Shown: positions 24,668 to 32,541, counted from the stretch's first letter. The stretch: DNA of 38,159 nt from Dyella ginsengisoli LA-4 (GCF_000334915.1 NZ_AMSF01000077.1:1-38159), one strand, 5' to 3'. Translations and numbers: made by a program. The notes: generated by a model from the letters alone, not told the origin.

Positions 24668-26704
24668 ATGCAGGTAAGGCAATGGGTGGGCGCGATCGGC
24701 GCACTGGTGCTGGGCGTGGCGCAGGCGACGCTGGCGACGGGCGCGGAAACCTTCGACCGCAGCGAAGGCCTCAACCTCAACCGCTTCGTGCGCCAGGGCG
24801 ACGTCGCCGCGCACATCGTGCTGCGCTCGGGCACGGACCCACGGCTGATCGTCGCCTTCCCTGCCGGCAACAGCGGCGTGGGGCTGTGGTTCGATGCGGT
24901 GCCCTCACCGGTCACATGGCGCTTCGATGGCCCGGCCACGCCACTGACCCAGGCCGACGCGAAGGGACGTCCGCTGCACGGCGTGCGCTTCACCGCCACC
25001 CTCCACACCGCCGCGCTGGCGCCGAAGCAGGCCGTGCTCTCCAGCATCCGCGTACTGCGCGACTACCAGGGCCTGGGCACCGCGCCGAAGCCCGTGCTCA
25101 CCGACGCGCGCGCAAACGGCAACACCCTCGCCTGGTCGCGCGATCGCCTCGACGGCGCCCCCGGTTATGCGCTCTCGCTCACCGCCGTGCACGGCGCACT
25201 CAAGGACGGCCGCTTCGTCGCCGGCCCCGATGGCGACATCACGCTGACCATCACCGCACTCTCCGGCGAGAAGCCGCTCACGCCGGTGTCCGGCCAAGCC
25301 CTGCTCAACGGACACGCGCAGAACGACCGCGCCGCGCGCGAGGCACTGGCCTTCCTCAGCTACCGCGAGAAGTACCTCGCCGGTTCCTGGCGCTTCGACA
25401 CCTACTTCGGCCGCGACACGCTGATGTCGGTGCGCCTGCTGATGCCGGCCCTGCAGCCGCAGGCGGTGGAGACCGGCCTGCGCTCGGTGCTGGAGCGCCT
25501 GTCGCCCGACGGCCAGGTGGCGCACGAAGAGGACATCGGCGAGTTCGCCATCCTCGACCACATGAAGACCGACGGCTCGCGCTCCGACGCCCCGGTGTAC
25601 GACTACAAGATGGTCGACAGCGACTACCTGCTCGCCCCGGTGACGCAGGCCTGGCTGCTCGACGACGCGCGCGGCCAGACCCGCGCCAAGGCGTTCCTCG
25701 CCGGCAAGCTGGGCGACGCCCACGCCGGCGATGCGCTGATGCGCAACCTGCGCTACATCGCGGCGCATACGAAGGCCTTCGCCGCCGATCCCGTCGCGGC
25801 GAATCTGGTCTCGCTCAAGCCCGGCGTGCCGGTGGGCGACTGGCGCGACAGCAACGACGGTCTCGGCGGCGGACGCTACGCCTACGACGTCAACGCGATC
25901 CTCATTCCCGCCGCGCTCGACGCCGCCAACGCGCTCAACCGCAGCGGCCTGCTCGCGCCGTATGCGAACGCGCAGGACAAGGCGATGCTCGACGGCCTCG
26001 CCCGCGCCGCCAAGGTGTGGCGCGAGAAGGCCCCCGCGCTGTTCACCGTCCACGTCGACACGGCCGCCGCGAAGCAGGACATCGCCGCCTACGCCAAGGC
26101 CATGGGCGTGCCGAACACGCCCGCGCTGAAAGCCGTCGGCGACCGGCCCGTGCGATTCCAGGCGCTGTCGCTGGATGCCGACGGCCACCCGATCCGCGTG
26201 CAGAACAGCGACGGCGGCTTCGCCCTGCTGTTCGGCCACCCGAGTCCCGCGCAGCTCGACGCCGAAGCCGAACTGCTGCGCCGCCCGTTCCCCGCCGGCC
26301 TGATGACCCCGGTCGGCATGCTGGTCGCCAACCCCGCCTTCGCGACGGCCGCGGAACAGGCGCGCTTCACTCCCGGCGCCTACCACGGCACCGTGGTGTG
26401 GTCCTGGCAGCAGGCCCTCACCGCCGCCGGCCTCGCCCGCCAGCTCACCCGCACCGACCTGCCGGTCAACACCCGCAGGCACCTCGAAAGCGCACAGGCC
26501 TGCCTGTGGCACGCCATCGACGCCACCCGCGACATGAGCAACTCGGAACTGTGGTCCTGGCACTACGCCGACGGCCGCTACCAGGTCGCCGCCTTCGGCG
26601 CGAGCGGCAAGGACGCGGACGAATCGAACGCGGCGCAGCTGTGGAGCACGGTGTATCTGGCGATTCCGGCGCCGGGAACAGCGGGAGCAAAATGCAATGA
26701 TTGA
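24668..26704 (+). CDS. Secreted six-hairpin glycosidase-like protein
   Basis: 678 residues from the ATG at 24668. A signal peptide (WVGAIGALVLGVAQATLATGA, cleaved near 25) places it in the periplasm or outside. Residues ~30-180 look like a beta-sandwich domain. From ~210 an (alpha/alpha)6 barrel begins, with SWRFDTYFGRDTLMSVRLLMP and VAHEEDIGEFAIL, resembling amylo-1,6-glucosidase/GDE-like and other six-hairpin glycosidases (RFDTYFGRDTL versus PFGRDSL). Later helices include GDWRDSNDGLGGGRYAYDVNA and YHGTVVWSWQQALTAAGLARQL. The acidic residues E and D in HEEDIGEF and GDWRDSND are candidate catalytic groups. The substrate is unknown. It lies alone, 120 bases after cdh. Confidence 0.82.
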   Translation: MQVRQWVGAIGALVLGVAQATLATGAETFDRSEGLNLNRFVRQGDVAAHIVLRSGTDPRLIVAFPAGNSGVGLWFDAVPSPVTWRFDGPATPLTQADAKGRPLHGVRFTATLHTAALAPKQAVLSSIRVLRDYQGLGTAPKPVLTDARANGNTLAWSRDRLDGAPGYALSLTAVHGALKDGRFVAGPDGDITLTITALSGEKPLTPVSGQALLNGHAQNDRAAREALAFLSYREKYLAGSWRFDTYFGRDTLMSVRLLMPALQPQAVETGLRSVLERLSPDGQVAHEEDIGEFAILDHMKTDGSRSDAPVYDYKMVDSDYLLAPVTQAWLLDDARGQTRAKAFLAGKLGDAHAGDALMRNLRYIAAHTKAFAADPVAANLVSLKPGVPVGDWRDSNDGLGGGRYAYDVNAILIPAALDAANALNRSGLLAPYANAQDKAMLDGLARAAKVWREKAPALFTVHVDTAAAKQDIAAYAKAMGVPNTPALKAVGDRPVRFQALSLDADGHPIRVQNSDGGFALLFGHPSPAQLDAEAELLRRPFPAGLMTPVGMLVANPAFATAAEQARFTPGAYHGTVVWSWQQALTAAGLARQLTRTDLPVNTRRHLESAQACLWHAIDATRDMSNSELWSWHYADGRYQVAAFGASGKDADESNAAQLWSTVYLAIPAPGTAGAKCND

Positions 26705-26823
26705 TACCGGTTGCATTGAGGAATCGGGCCTGCCCGCCCTCGCCGCGAACGACGTCAAATCCGTTTGATGACCGCAGGTGACGATACAGGGGGCGTCGGC
26801 ACCGCCGGGCCATGGAGGCATGG

Positions 26824-27114
26824 ATGCGCAAACTTGTCGTGGTGTATGTGGCGTTGATCTGCCTGACTGACTGCTCTGATCGACCGCTCAGAGGGTCCGT
26901 TGAAAAGTCGGTCGACGGAAGGACCTATCTGGTGGTCGCAGACGACAACGGCGGGGCGTGTGGCCCGATCAAGCTGGATGGCAGAATCTGGCCCCACAGG
27001 ATCGGCGAGTCGGGTTTGGTCTCTCCAGGTCGCCACAAGATCGAGTGCGGCAGCGATGCCGCTTTTGACATTCCCACAGGCACGACCTTCAGGTTCGACT
27101 ACTGGGGACCCTAG
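26824..27114 (+). CDS. Small lipoprotein of unknown function
   Basis: 96 residues from the ATG at 26824, five bases after a GGAGG; an in-frame ATG at 26812 is rejected because it sits on the ribosome site. The N-terminus MRKLVVVYVALICLTDCSD has a short signal and a lipobox-like LTDC, so it is a likely lipoprotein. The mature part has two further cysteines (GGACGPIK and HKIECGSD) and short beta-like segments, suggesting one disulfide-stabilised domain in the periplasm. I do not recognise a family. It opens the accessory patch at 26.8-31.5 kb and could be an immunity or inhibitor protein; there is no direct evidence. Confidence 0.68.
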   Translation: MRKLVVVYVALICLTDCSDRPLRGSVEKSVDGRTYLVVADDNGGACGPIKLDGRIWPHRIGESGLVSPGRHKIECGSDAAFDIPTGTTFRFDYWGP

Positions 27115-27169
27115 GGACTATGGAACAGGTCCTTTGCAACCTGCGCATGTGAAGTAAGGAGGCATACAC

Positions 27170-27655
27170 ATGCCCGGATCCCGAGCTTTGAAAAGCATCG
27201 CGAGCGGTCTCGTCGAGACCTTCGTCAGCCGGAACAATGACGTCTTCGGTTATTGGGGTATCGGACAGCTTCGAAACGAGACCGAAGATCGCGAATCTCG
27301 TACGGTAGAGCTGGATCTCCTGTCCAGGGAGACGGATCCGAAGCGTCCGGTCGCCAGCAACCTCATCGTCAGGTACGGGGGCTACCTTTCCGCCTCACTT
27401 GCCAGAGCCGGCTTCCCGCCATCCCGGGTTATCCGGGCAAGAATCCTGGTCGAATTCGGCTCCTTCGGAGACGCCCGCGACCCTGACCTTTTCAGTACGC
27501 TCGGAGACCCGTTCAACTGCAAAGCGGTTCTAGTGGGAACAAGCGGCAAGGCGTTTTCCGCCGTACGCGGTGGGCTATGCCGCCGCCATGACGCGCGCTG
27601 CGAGCAACAAAGCATGCGGCCGGCCCTTCACACGGAACCCGCCCGCCCGGCATGA
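27170..27655 (+). CDS. Hypothetical protein, possibly frameshifted at the C-terminus
   Basis: 161 residues from the ATG at 27170, preceded by a near-perfect AAGGAGG seven bases upstream, so it is certainly expressed or recently was. The body ALKSIASGLVETFVSRNNDVFGYWGIGQL, then RTVELDLLSRE and ASNLIVRYGGYLSASLARAGF, looks like a compact alpha/beta domain. I recall similar short hypotheticals near effector/immunity genes but cannot name the family. The last ~30 residues (after KAFSAVRGG) are rich in Arg, His and Pro, as if read out of frame. The neighbouring frame is open with YAVGYAAAMTRAAS through the same bases, so a frameshift near 27565 is possible. Confidence 0.7.
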   Translation: MPGSRALKSIASGLVETFVSRNNDVFGYWGIGQLRNETEDRESRTVELDLLSRETDPKRPVASNLIVRYGGYLSASLARAGFPPSRVIRARILVEFGSFGDARDPDLFSTLGDPFNCKAVLVGTSGKAFSAVRGGLCRRHDARCEQQSMRPALHTEPARPA

Positions 27656-27706
27656 CCTCGGCAAAGCCGACACGAGAGATATCTCCACTTCAACGCAGGA
27701 CGACGC

Positions 27707-28273
27707 ATGCGCATTCTTTCCTACGACGAAGAGTCCCGCACGCTTTGGGTCGAGCTACCCGGGTTTCCCTGCTACGAGGTGTTCGACGTTCCCCCGGAGA
27801 CCGTTGCCGCCCTGCAACAGTCCAGCACGCCGCAGGCCTATTTCAACGAGCACATCTGGGGCACCCGGTTCGAGCACGACTCCCACTGGTCGAGCCTTGA
27901 CGCCCTGCTGGAATACATGGGCGAGAACATGATGTTCGAACCGCCGGTCACCGCGCGTTCGACCAGGGCTGACGACGACACCCCTCTGCACGTCGCCTGC
28001 GTCTGGGGAGACATCGGAGCGATCGACCTGCTGCTTGCTGGCGGCGCCGAAGTCAACGCGCAAGGGGATCTCGGTACCACACCCCTGTACAACGCGGTTT
28101 CGTTCGAGCGTATCCGGTGTGTCGAGCGCCTGCTGAAAGCTGGCGCCACGATGGACGATCCCAACGGGCTCTCCTTTACTGCTCGCGACAATGCTCTTAG
28201 GAGCGAAAATTCCCGCCTCCTGGAACTGTTCTCAGAAAAAAAAAGTCCTGGAGGTGGCTTTGATCCCTCGTGA
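27707..28273 (+). CDS. KTSC domain - ankyrin repeat fusion protein
   Basis: 188 residues, ribosome site GCAGGA. Residues ~1-55 match the KTSC pattern: a strand-rich start SYDEESRTLWVEL, YEVFDVPPETVAALQQSS and AYFNEHI. KTSC is a small domain named after lysyl-tRNA-synthetase-associated and other contexts, often found in toxin, phage or defence neighbourhoods. Residues ~89-178 are two to three ankyrin repeats (DTPLHVACVWGDIGAIDLLLAGGAEVNAQGD; TTPLYNAVSFERIRCVERLLKAG). Ankyrin repeats usually bind protein. The fusion suggests an adaptor or immunity-like role. Near the end is a run of nine A (28236-28244) after which the last residues (SPGGGFDPS) look unstructured. Confidence 0.8.
   Translation: MRILSYDEESRTLWVELPGFPCYEVFDVPPETVAALQQSSTPQAYFNEHIWGTRFEHDSHWSSLDALLEYMGENMMFEPPVTARSTRADDDTPLHVACVWGDIGAIDLLLAGGAEVNAQGDLGTTPLYNAVSFERIRCVERLLKAGATMDDPNGLSFTARDNALRSENSRLLELFSEKKSPGGGFDPS
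28236..28244 (+). repeat. Homopolymer run of nine A in the ankyrin gene's 3' end
   Basis: A run of nine A in the last part of the KTSC-ankyrin gene. Such a run can cause polymerase or ribosome slippage and changes the C-terminal ~10 residues if so. It is otherwise unusual in this high-GC DNA. Confidence 0.7.
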
Positions 28274-28330
28274 AGGCGAACCAAACCAATCGACCACGAC
28301 ACTTCCAACAATCAATTACGGCAACCCAAC

Positions 28331-29326
28331 ATGCCCCTCCTTACCGCGCGATTTGAAATCCCAATACCAGGCGAGTGCCTGATCAAGACTCCATCAAATG
28401 ATGATGTCAAAATAGAAATAACCGAGGCAGATTTTCACGCAGCCATCCAAATCCTTCCATCCGCGTCATGGAAAATGAAAGGGAGAGACGAGACAGACTG
28501 GACAACCAGCATTCGCGCCATCCAAATCTCTATAACTCGCCACGAGTCAGAAGACATTCCAAGCGTCATTCAAAACGCCGAAGGCGTACGAGATTCTACG
28601 GGTTTAGATACATTTCTCCGCAATCGCCTCGGCAACTACAACAACTTTGCCAGAGAAGTAGCGAATCGATTTATTGATTACTTTCGCTATTCTCTTATGA
28701 CACCTTTGCTACACCCCATCCCCAGTTGGGATCAATCTCTTTCCTCGCCGGTTTGGTATGACGCGCATGGTGCAAGGCTTGCGCCGTCGCGTGTCATAGT
28801 GGCTGAGCCGATCCCCGGCCTACATGGAGAGCTGGGTGTCCAAAAACTCACGACGAGCCGGATACCGGAACTTATCGAACATCTGAAATCACCACGCGAA
28901 TTACCACTCGATCTTACGCTGCTATCTGATGCTCAGACGGCGTGGTTCGAGGGCAACCTTCGTCGAACGGTGCTAGAGCTAGCCATCTGTGCAGAGATAC
29001 TGGTTAAACGGCACTACTTCGCGGCGGCATCACCTGCCGGATCGGCCTTCGACTATCTGGAAGATCGAGCAAAGATATCTGTTCGGGTGACGGATTTACT
29101 GGACCCCATTGCACGCGAAGCCTTTGGCATTAGTTACAAAGAAGCATCCCTCAAAGATTACCAAAGCATCGATCACCTGTTCCGCTGCAGGAACAAGATC
29201 GCGCACCGCGGTGAACTCATATACAAAGACGACTCCGGCCAATCACATCAACCAGATCGAGATGAAGTTGCAGCGTGGTGGACCTCCGTGGAACGACTTC
29301 GAGATTGGCTGGCATCTCTCAAATAG
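28331..29326 (+). CDS. Low-GC hypothetical protein with HEPN-like Rx4H motif
   Basis: 331 residues. Base composition is far less GC-rich than the rest of the window, a clear sign of horizontal transfer. Residues ~1-190 are a mixed alpha/beta domain I do not recognise. Residues ~205-330 are all-helical, with LRRTVLELAICAEILVKRHYF and then FRCRNKIAHRGELIY: R287-x4-H292 is the Rx4-6H signature of HEPN domains, many of which are ribonucleases in toxin-antitoxin, CRISPR and abortive-infection systems. The arrangement (N-helix with a Glu, C-terminal RNKIAHRG) is like the Apea/Swt1-type HEPN group. No nucleotidyltransferase antitoxin is adjacent. Activity is unproven; it may be a non-catalytic HEPN. 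Confidence 0.78.
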   Translation: MPLLTARFEIPIPGECLIKTPSNDDVKIEITEADFHAAIQILPSASWKMKGRDETDWTTSIRAIQISITRHESEDIPSVIQNAEGVRDSTGLDTFLRNRLGNYNNFAREVANRFIDYFRYSLMTPLLHPIPSWDQSLSSPVWYDAHGARLAPSRVIVAEPIPGLHGELGVQKLTTSRIPELIEHLKSPRELPLDLTLLSDAQTAWFEGNLRRTVLELAICAEILVKRHYFAAASPAGSAFDYLEDRAKISVRVTDLLDPIAREAFGISYKEASLKDYQSIDHLFRCRNKIAHRGELIYKDDSGQSHQPDRDEVAAWWTSVERLRDWLASLK

Positions 29327-29476
29327 ATGCCAAATTATTCAAGGTCGCTTACGAACACGATACGAATGCCAGCTTCGGGTAAATGAAACCGCAATTTTAA
29401 TCCGAACGAGACCAGGCCCACATAGTCGGCATAAATAAGCTGCGACCCCACCCCGATCAGGCAATTTCCATAAACC
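29327..29476. other. Intergenic, low GC, no gene seen
   Basis: 150 bases after the HEPN-like gene, with the same low GC. No convincing gene or RNA is visible. It probably marks the right edge of the transferred segment, since the GNAT gene that follows has the high GC of the chromosome. Confidence 0.5.
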
Positions 29477-29947
29477 ATGCACATCCGCAAAGCCACCGCC
29501 GCAGACGCACCCATAGCCTTCGCCATCCGGCGCGAAGCGATCCTGGCGCAGTGCGCGGGTTGCTATGCCGAGCAGGACCTGGAGATCTGGACCTCAGGTG
29601 CAATGTCCGCGTCGTTTGCCCGTTGCGTGGCCGATGCATTCCACGTCGCGGAGATCGACGACCGCCTGGTGGGCACGGGCATGATCGACCTCGCCTCCGG
29701 GAAGATCGATGCGATCTTCGTGCGGCCGGACTGGATGGGACACGGCGTGGGGCGAGCGCTGATGAATCACCTCGAACGTCTCGCGCGGGATGCCGGCCTG
29801 ACCTCCATCCATCTCGACGCCACCCTCAATGCCGCACCGTTCTACCGGCGCCTCGGATTCGCCGTTGAGGCCACATCCACCTATCGCTCGACCCTTGGCG
29901 TCACCCTGGCCTGCATCTCCATGACCAAGCCGCTGGCGCCGCCATGA
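29477..29947 (+). CDS. GNAT-family N-acetyltransferase
   Basis: 156 residues. A GNAT fold: motif A with the acetyl-CoA pyrophosphate loop at IDAIFVRPDWMGHGVGRALMNHLERLARDAG (~75-105), preceded by strands HVAEIDDRLVGTGMIDLASG and followed by the C-terminal LHLDATLNAAPFYRRLGF. Transfers an acetyl group from acetyl-CoA to an amine; the substrate is unknown. The four-base overlap with the next gene (ATGA) shows they form one transcript. High GC, so it is native to the chromosome or well ameliorated. It could be housekeeping rather than part of the accessory patch. Confidence 0.93.
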   Translation: MHIRKATAADAPIAFAIRREAILAQCAGCYAEQDLEIWTSGAMSASFARCVADAFHVAEIDDRLVGTGMIDLASGKIDAIFVRPDWMGHGVGRALMNHLERLARDAGLTSIHLDATLNAAPFYRRLGFAVEATSTYRSTLGVTLACISMTKPLAPP

Positions 29948-30369
29948 CCGACACCACCGACCGCCTGAAAGCGCAGATCCGCAGGAACGCGGACGAGATC
30001 GCGAGGCTGCACGACCGCATCCACGCGACCGTTCGCAAGCGCGACCAGAGCGAGGCAAAGCGCCAGCAATGGCAGCGCGCCTGCGAGGAGTTTCATGCCC
30101 GCTACGATCGACTGGCGTTCCCGGGCGGGCTCGACGGGGCCTTCGAACGACTGGCCGCGGGCGACCCGGAGACGATGGAGGCGGCGATCTGCTTCGTCGA
30201 GCTCCGCCCGTACTTCTTCCGATCGGGATACCTGTTCGAGAAGCTGCTAAGGAAGGCCCGGCATGCACCACTCAGTGAAGCACAGGCCGCGCGGCTGGAG
30301 GCCGTCCGCACCGCCCACACCGTGCGGCCCGCGACCCGTAACACCAGCAACAGATCGACGCCGACCTGA
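29944..30369 (+). CDS. Hypothetical protein with N-terminal coiled coil
   Basis: 141 residues from an ATG that overlaps the GNAT stop. The first ~45 residues are charged and heptad-like (RLKAQIRRNADEIARLHDRIHATVRKRDQSEAKRQQWQR), suggesting a coiled coil. The rest is helical (EFHARYDRLAFPGGLDGAFERL; METMEAAICFVE-like AAICFVELRPYFFRSGYLFEKLLRKA). No signal or TM. Unrecognised family. Being coupled to an acetyltransferase raises the idea that it is its substrate or partner; that is inference. Confidence 0.7.
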   Translation: MTDTTDRLKAQIRRNADEIARLHDRIHATVRKRDQSEAKRQQWQRACEEFHARYDRLAFPGGLDGAFERLAAGDPETMEAAICFVELRPYFFRSGYLFEKLLRKARHAPLSEAQAARLEAVRTAHTVRPATRNTSNRSTPT

Positions 30370-30432
30370 AAGGGTCAGGCCCACACCCACGCTGGACATC
30401 AGCCCTTCTTCAAGCAACCGGCATCGTCAGGC

Positions 30433-30762
30433 ATGAAATCCAGACGCTCAATTTGGGCCATCACCCTCCTCGCCCTTGGCGCCGTAGTCCTGACAGTTGC
30501 GCTGCTGTTCGGCGCCACGCTCGCCTGGCATGTCCACCTGGCCGGCAGCTACCACGATACCTTCGTGGTGATTCCGGGCTGGATCGTGTGGAGCTTCGCG
30601 GGACTCAGCGTGGTGGTGGTGTCCGGCGCAGCAATGCTGGCCGGGGCCTCACGCCACACGCCAGCGGTGCGGCCACGGCGTCAGGCGATGTGGGCGGCCA
30701 TGCTCACGGGGGCGGCGTGGCTGGTTGTCGGTACCGCCTGGGCGTTCTTGCGGGCCGGATAA
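30433..30762 (+). CDS. Small three-segment membrane protein
   Basis: 109 residues with three hydrophobic segments: ~8-31 (WAITLLALGAVVLTVALLFGATLAW), ~47-69 (IPGWIVWSFAGLSVVVVSGAAML) and ~85-105. The loops are short and charged. No domain is recognised. It stands 63 bases after the coiled-coil gene, so it may belong to the same transcript. It could be an immunity protein of the small-membrane type, but there is no adjacent toxin. Confidence 0.65.
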   Translation: MKSRRSIWAITLLALGAVVLTVALLFGATLAWHVHLAGSYHDTFVVIPGWIVWSFAGLSVVVVSGAAMLAGASRHTPAVRPRRQAMWAAMLTGAAWLVVGTAWAFLRAG

Positions 30763-31024
30763 GGTGCGCTTTCCCGAGCCAAGGCGCGGTGATAGGGCCG
30801 GTCCGGGCCGCAATCCACGCAGCCGCATCGGAACGCACTATCCGCGGGAAGCCGAAGTTCTTTCGCGATCGTCCAGCGTGGCGATACAACACCCAACGTG
30901 ACCCGGTTACCTTCCGGACACGAAATAGGTGATCCTGCCCTCTCGGCTGCACATGCGTCCGCCCCGTCCCCAAGTCGCGGCGCATGAAGGTCGCCAAGCC
31001 CTCACTGGAGCCCGGACACGACGC

Positions 31025-31480
31025 ATGGACGCTCGCAGCACGCACACCCTCGGCGATCCGGACCTCCGTATCGCCGGACTCCGGCTATGGGTCCACAACC
31101 GCCAGTTTCCCGAATCCGAGGACTACTGGGACGGCAACTGGCTCAATGTCACCGCGGAGTGCCGGTCCCCGGGCACCTCCGTCCGCGTGGATGGACCGAT
31201 CGTCCATCTCGGCGAAATCCAGATGCTGATCGAGCAGCTCGAAGTTCTTTACCGGAGCCTGCACGGGCAGGCTCGACTGGAATGCATGGAGCCCAATCTG
31301 GACGTTTCGCTGCGGGCGCTGACGGGTGGGCATATCGAGGTAAGGATCTCTCTGACACCCAATCAGCTGGCGGAGTCCCATACCTACACGGAAGGTCTGG
31401 ACCAGACTTTCCTGCCAGGCCTCATCGCGGAGTGCAAAGCGATTCTTGGGAAGTTCCCGCCGAAGAACCCGAAGAGATAG
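31025..31480 (+). CDS. WapI-type immunity protein
   Basis: 151 residues from the ATG at 31025; the frame is open to 30929 without a good start. The sequence LRLWVHNRQFPESEDYWDGNWLNVTAECR, then LGEIQMLIEQLEVLYRSL, MEPNLDVSLRALTGGHIEVRISLTP and a C-terminus LIAECKAILGKFP, matches the family annotated as WapI-like immunity proteins: soluble, one alpha/beta domain, with the W-D-GNWL motif near the start. These neutralise C-terminal toxins of WapA/Rhs-type proteins. No such toxin is next to it, so it is an orphan or a spare immunity gene, as often found in these bacteria to defend against neighbours' toxins. Family assignment is from memory. Confidence 0.7.
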   Translation: MDARSTHTLGDPDLRIAGLRLWVHNRQFPESEDYWDGNWLNVTAECRSPGTSVRVDGPIVHLGEIQMLIEQLEVLYRSLHGQARLECMEPNLDVSLRALTGGHIEVRISLTPNQLAESHTYTEGLDQTFLPGLIAECKAILGKFPPKNPKR

Positions 31481-31589
31481 ACGCTGCCGATCTGGGCCTC
31501 GCCGGGGAACATCCATCACTCCAAGTGACGCCACGCCTTGGGCGTCTGCTACCGTCCCTCCCCTGCACTACCGCCACCCAGGGGACGTC

Positions 31590-32534
31590 ATGCCTAGCCT
31601 TCGCCCGACCGCTTTTGCCCTCGCCGCCTGCCTGCTCGCCTCGCTGCCCGCGCTGGGCGACCAGGCCAAGCCGAAGCCCTCGCTGACGCCCAAGGAGATT
31701 CTCGCCGCGTCGAAGCCGGCCGAGTGGCGCACGCCGGATCCGGACAACCTGCTGGTGATGACGCTGGCCGGCGGGCATCGGGTGCTGATCGAGCTGGCGC
31801 CGGACTTCACGCCGCTGCATGCGGCGAACATCCGCACCATGACGCATGAGCACTACTTCGACGGGCTGGCGATCATCCGCGTGCAGGACAACTTCGTCAC
31901 GCAGTGGGGCGACCCGAACGACGACGACAATGCGGACCGCTCGAAGATGAAGCCGCTGGGCACCGCGAAGAAGACGCTGCCGCCGGAGTTCACCCGCCCG
32001 CTGGACCCGAAGCTCACCTTCACCCGGCTGCCGGACGGCGACATGTACGCGCCGGAAGTGGGTTTCTCCGAGGGCTTCCCAGTGGCGCGCGACCCGGCCA
32101 GCCACGAGGAGTGGATCACCCACTGCTACGGCACCGTGGGCGTGGCGCGCGACGTCGGCCCGACCACCGGCAACGGCAACTCGCTGTACGCGATCATCGG
32201 CCAGGCGCCACGCGGGCTGGACCGCAACCTGGCGGTGGCCGGCCGGGTGATCGAGGGCATGCAATACCTCTCGGCGCTGCCGCGTGGCACCGGCCCGCTG
32301 GGCTTCTACGAGAAGGCCGAACAGCGCACGCCGATCGTCTCGGTGCGGCTGGCCGCGGACCTGCCGCCGGCCGCGCGCCCGAAGGTGCAGGTGCTGCGCA
32401 CCGACAGCGCCAGCTTCGCCAGGCTGATCGAGGCCAAGCGCAACCGCCGCGATGCGTTCTACACCCGCCCGGCCGGCAAGATCGACCTGTGCAGTATCAG
32501 CGTGCCGACGCGCGACCCCGACACGAAGCAGTAA
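31590..32534 (+). CDS. Periplasmic cyclophilin-type peptidyl-prolyl isomerase
   Basis: 314 residues, ATG at 31590 with GGGGAC upstream, Sec signal ending near residue 22 (LASLPALG). The catalytic domain carries LVMTLAGGHRVLIELAPDFTPLHAANIRTM, a large insert, and the typical core DNFVTQWGDPNDDD and GVARD / GNSLYAIIGQAPRGLDRNLAVAGRVIEGM. It is longer than E. coli PpiA because of the insert (~95-150) and a C-terminal extension of ~90 residues. It catalyses cis-trans prolyl isomerisation during folding of exported proteins. It stands alone between the immunity gene and a convergent chemoreceptor. Confidence 0.93.
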   Translation: MPSLRPTAFALAACLLASLPALGDQAKPKPSLTPKEILAASKPAEWRTPDPDNLLVMTLAGGHRVLIELAPDFTPLHAANIRTMTHEHYFDGLAIIRVQDNFVTQWGDPNDDDNADRSKMKPLGTAKKTLPPEFTRPLDPKLTFTRLPDGDMYAPEVGFSEGFPVARDPASHEEWITHCYGTVGVARDVGPTTGNGNSLYAIIGQAPRGLDRNLAVAGRVIEGMQYLSALPRGTGPLGFYEKAEQRTPIVSVRLAADLPPAARPKVQVLRTDSASFARLIEAKRNRRDAFYTRPAGKIDLCSISVPTRDPDTKQ

Positions 32535-32541
32535 GCCGCTT

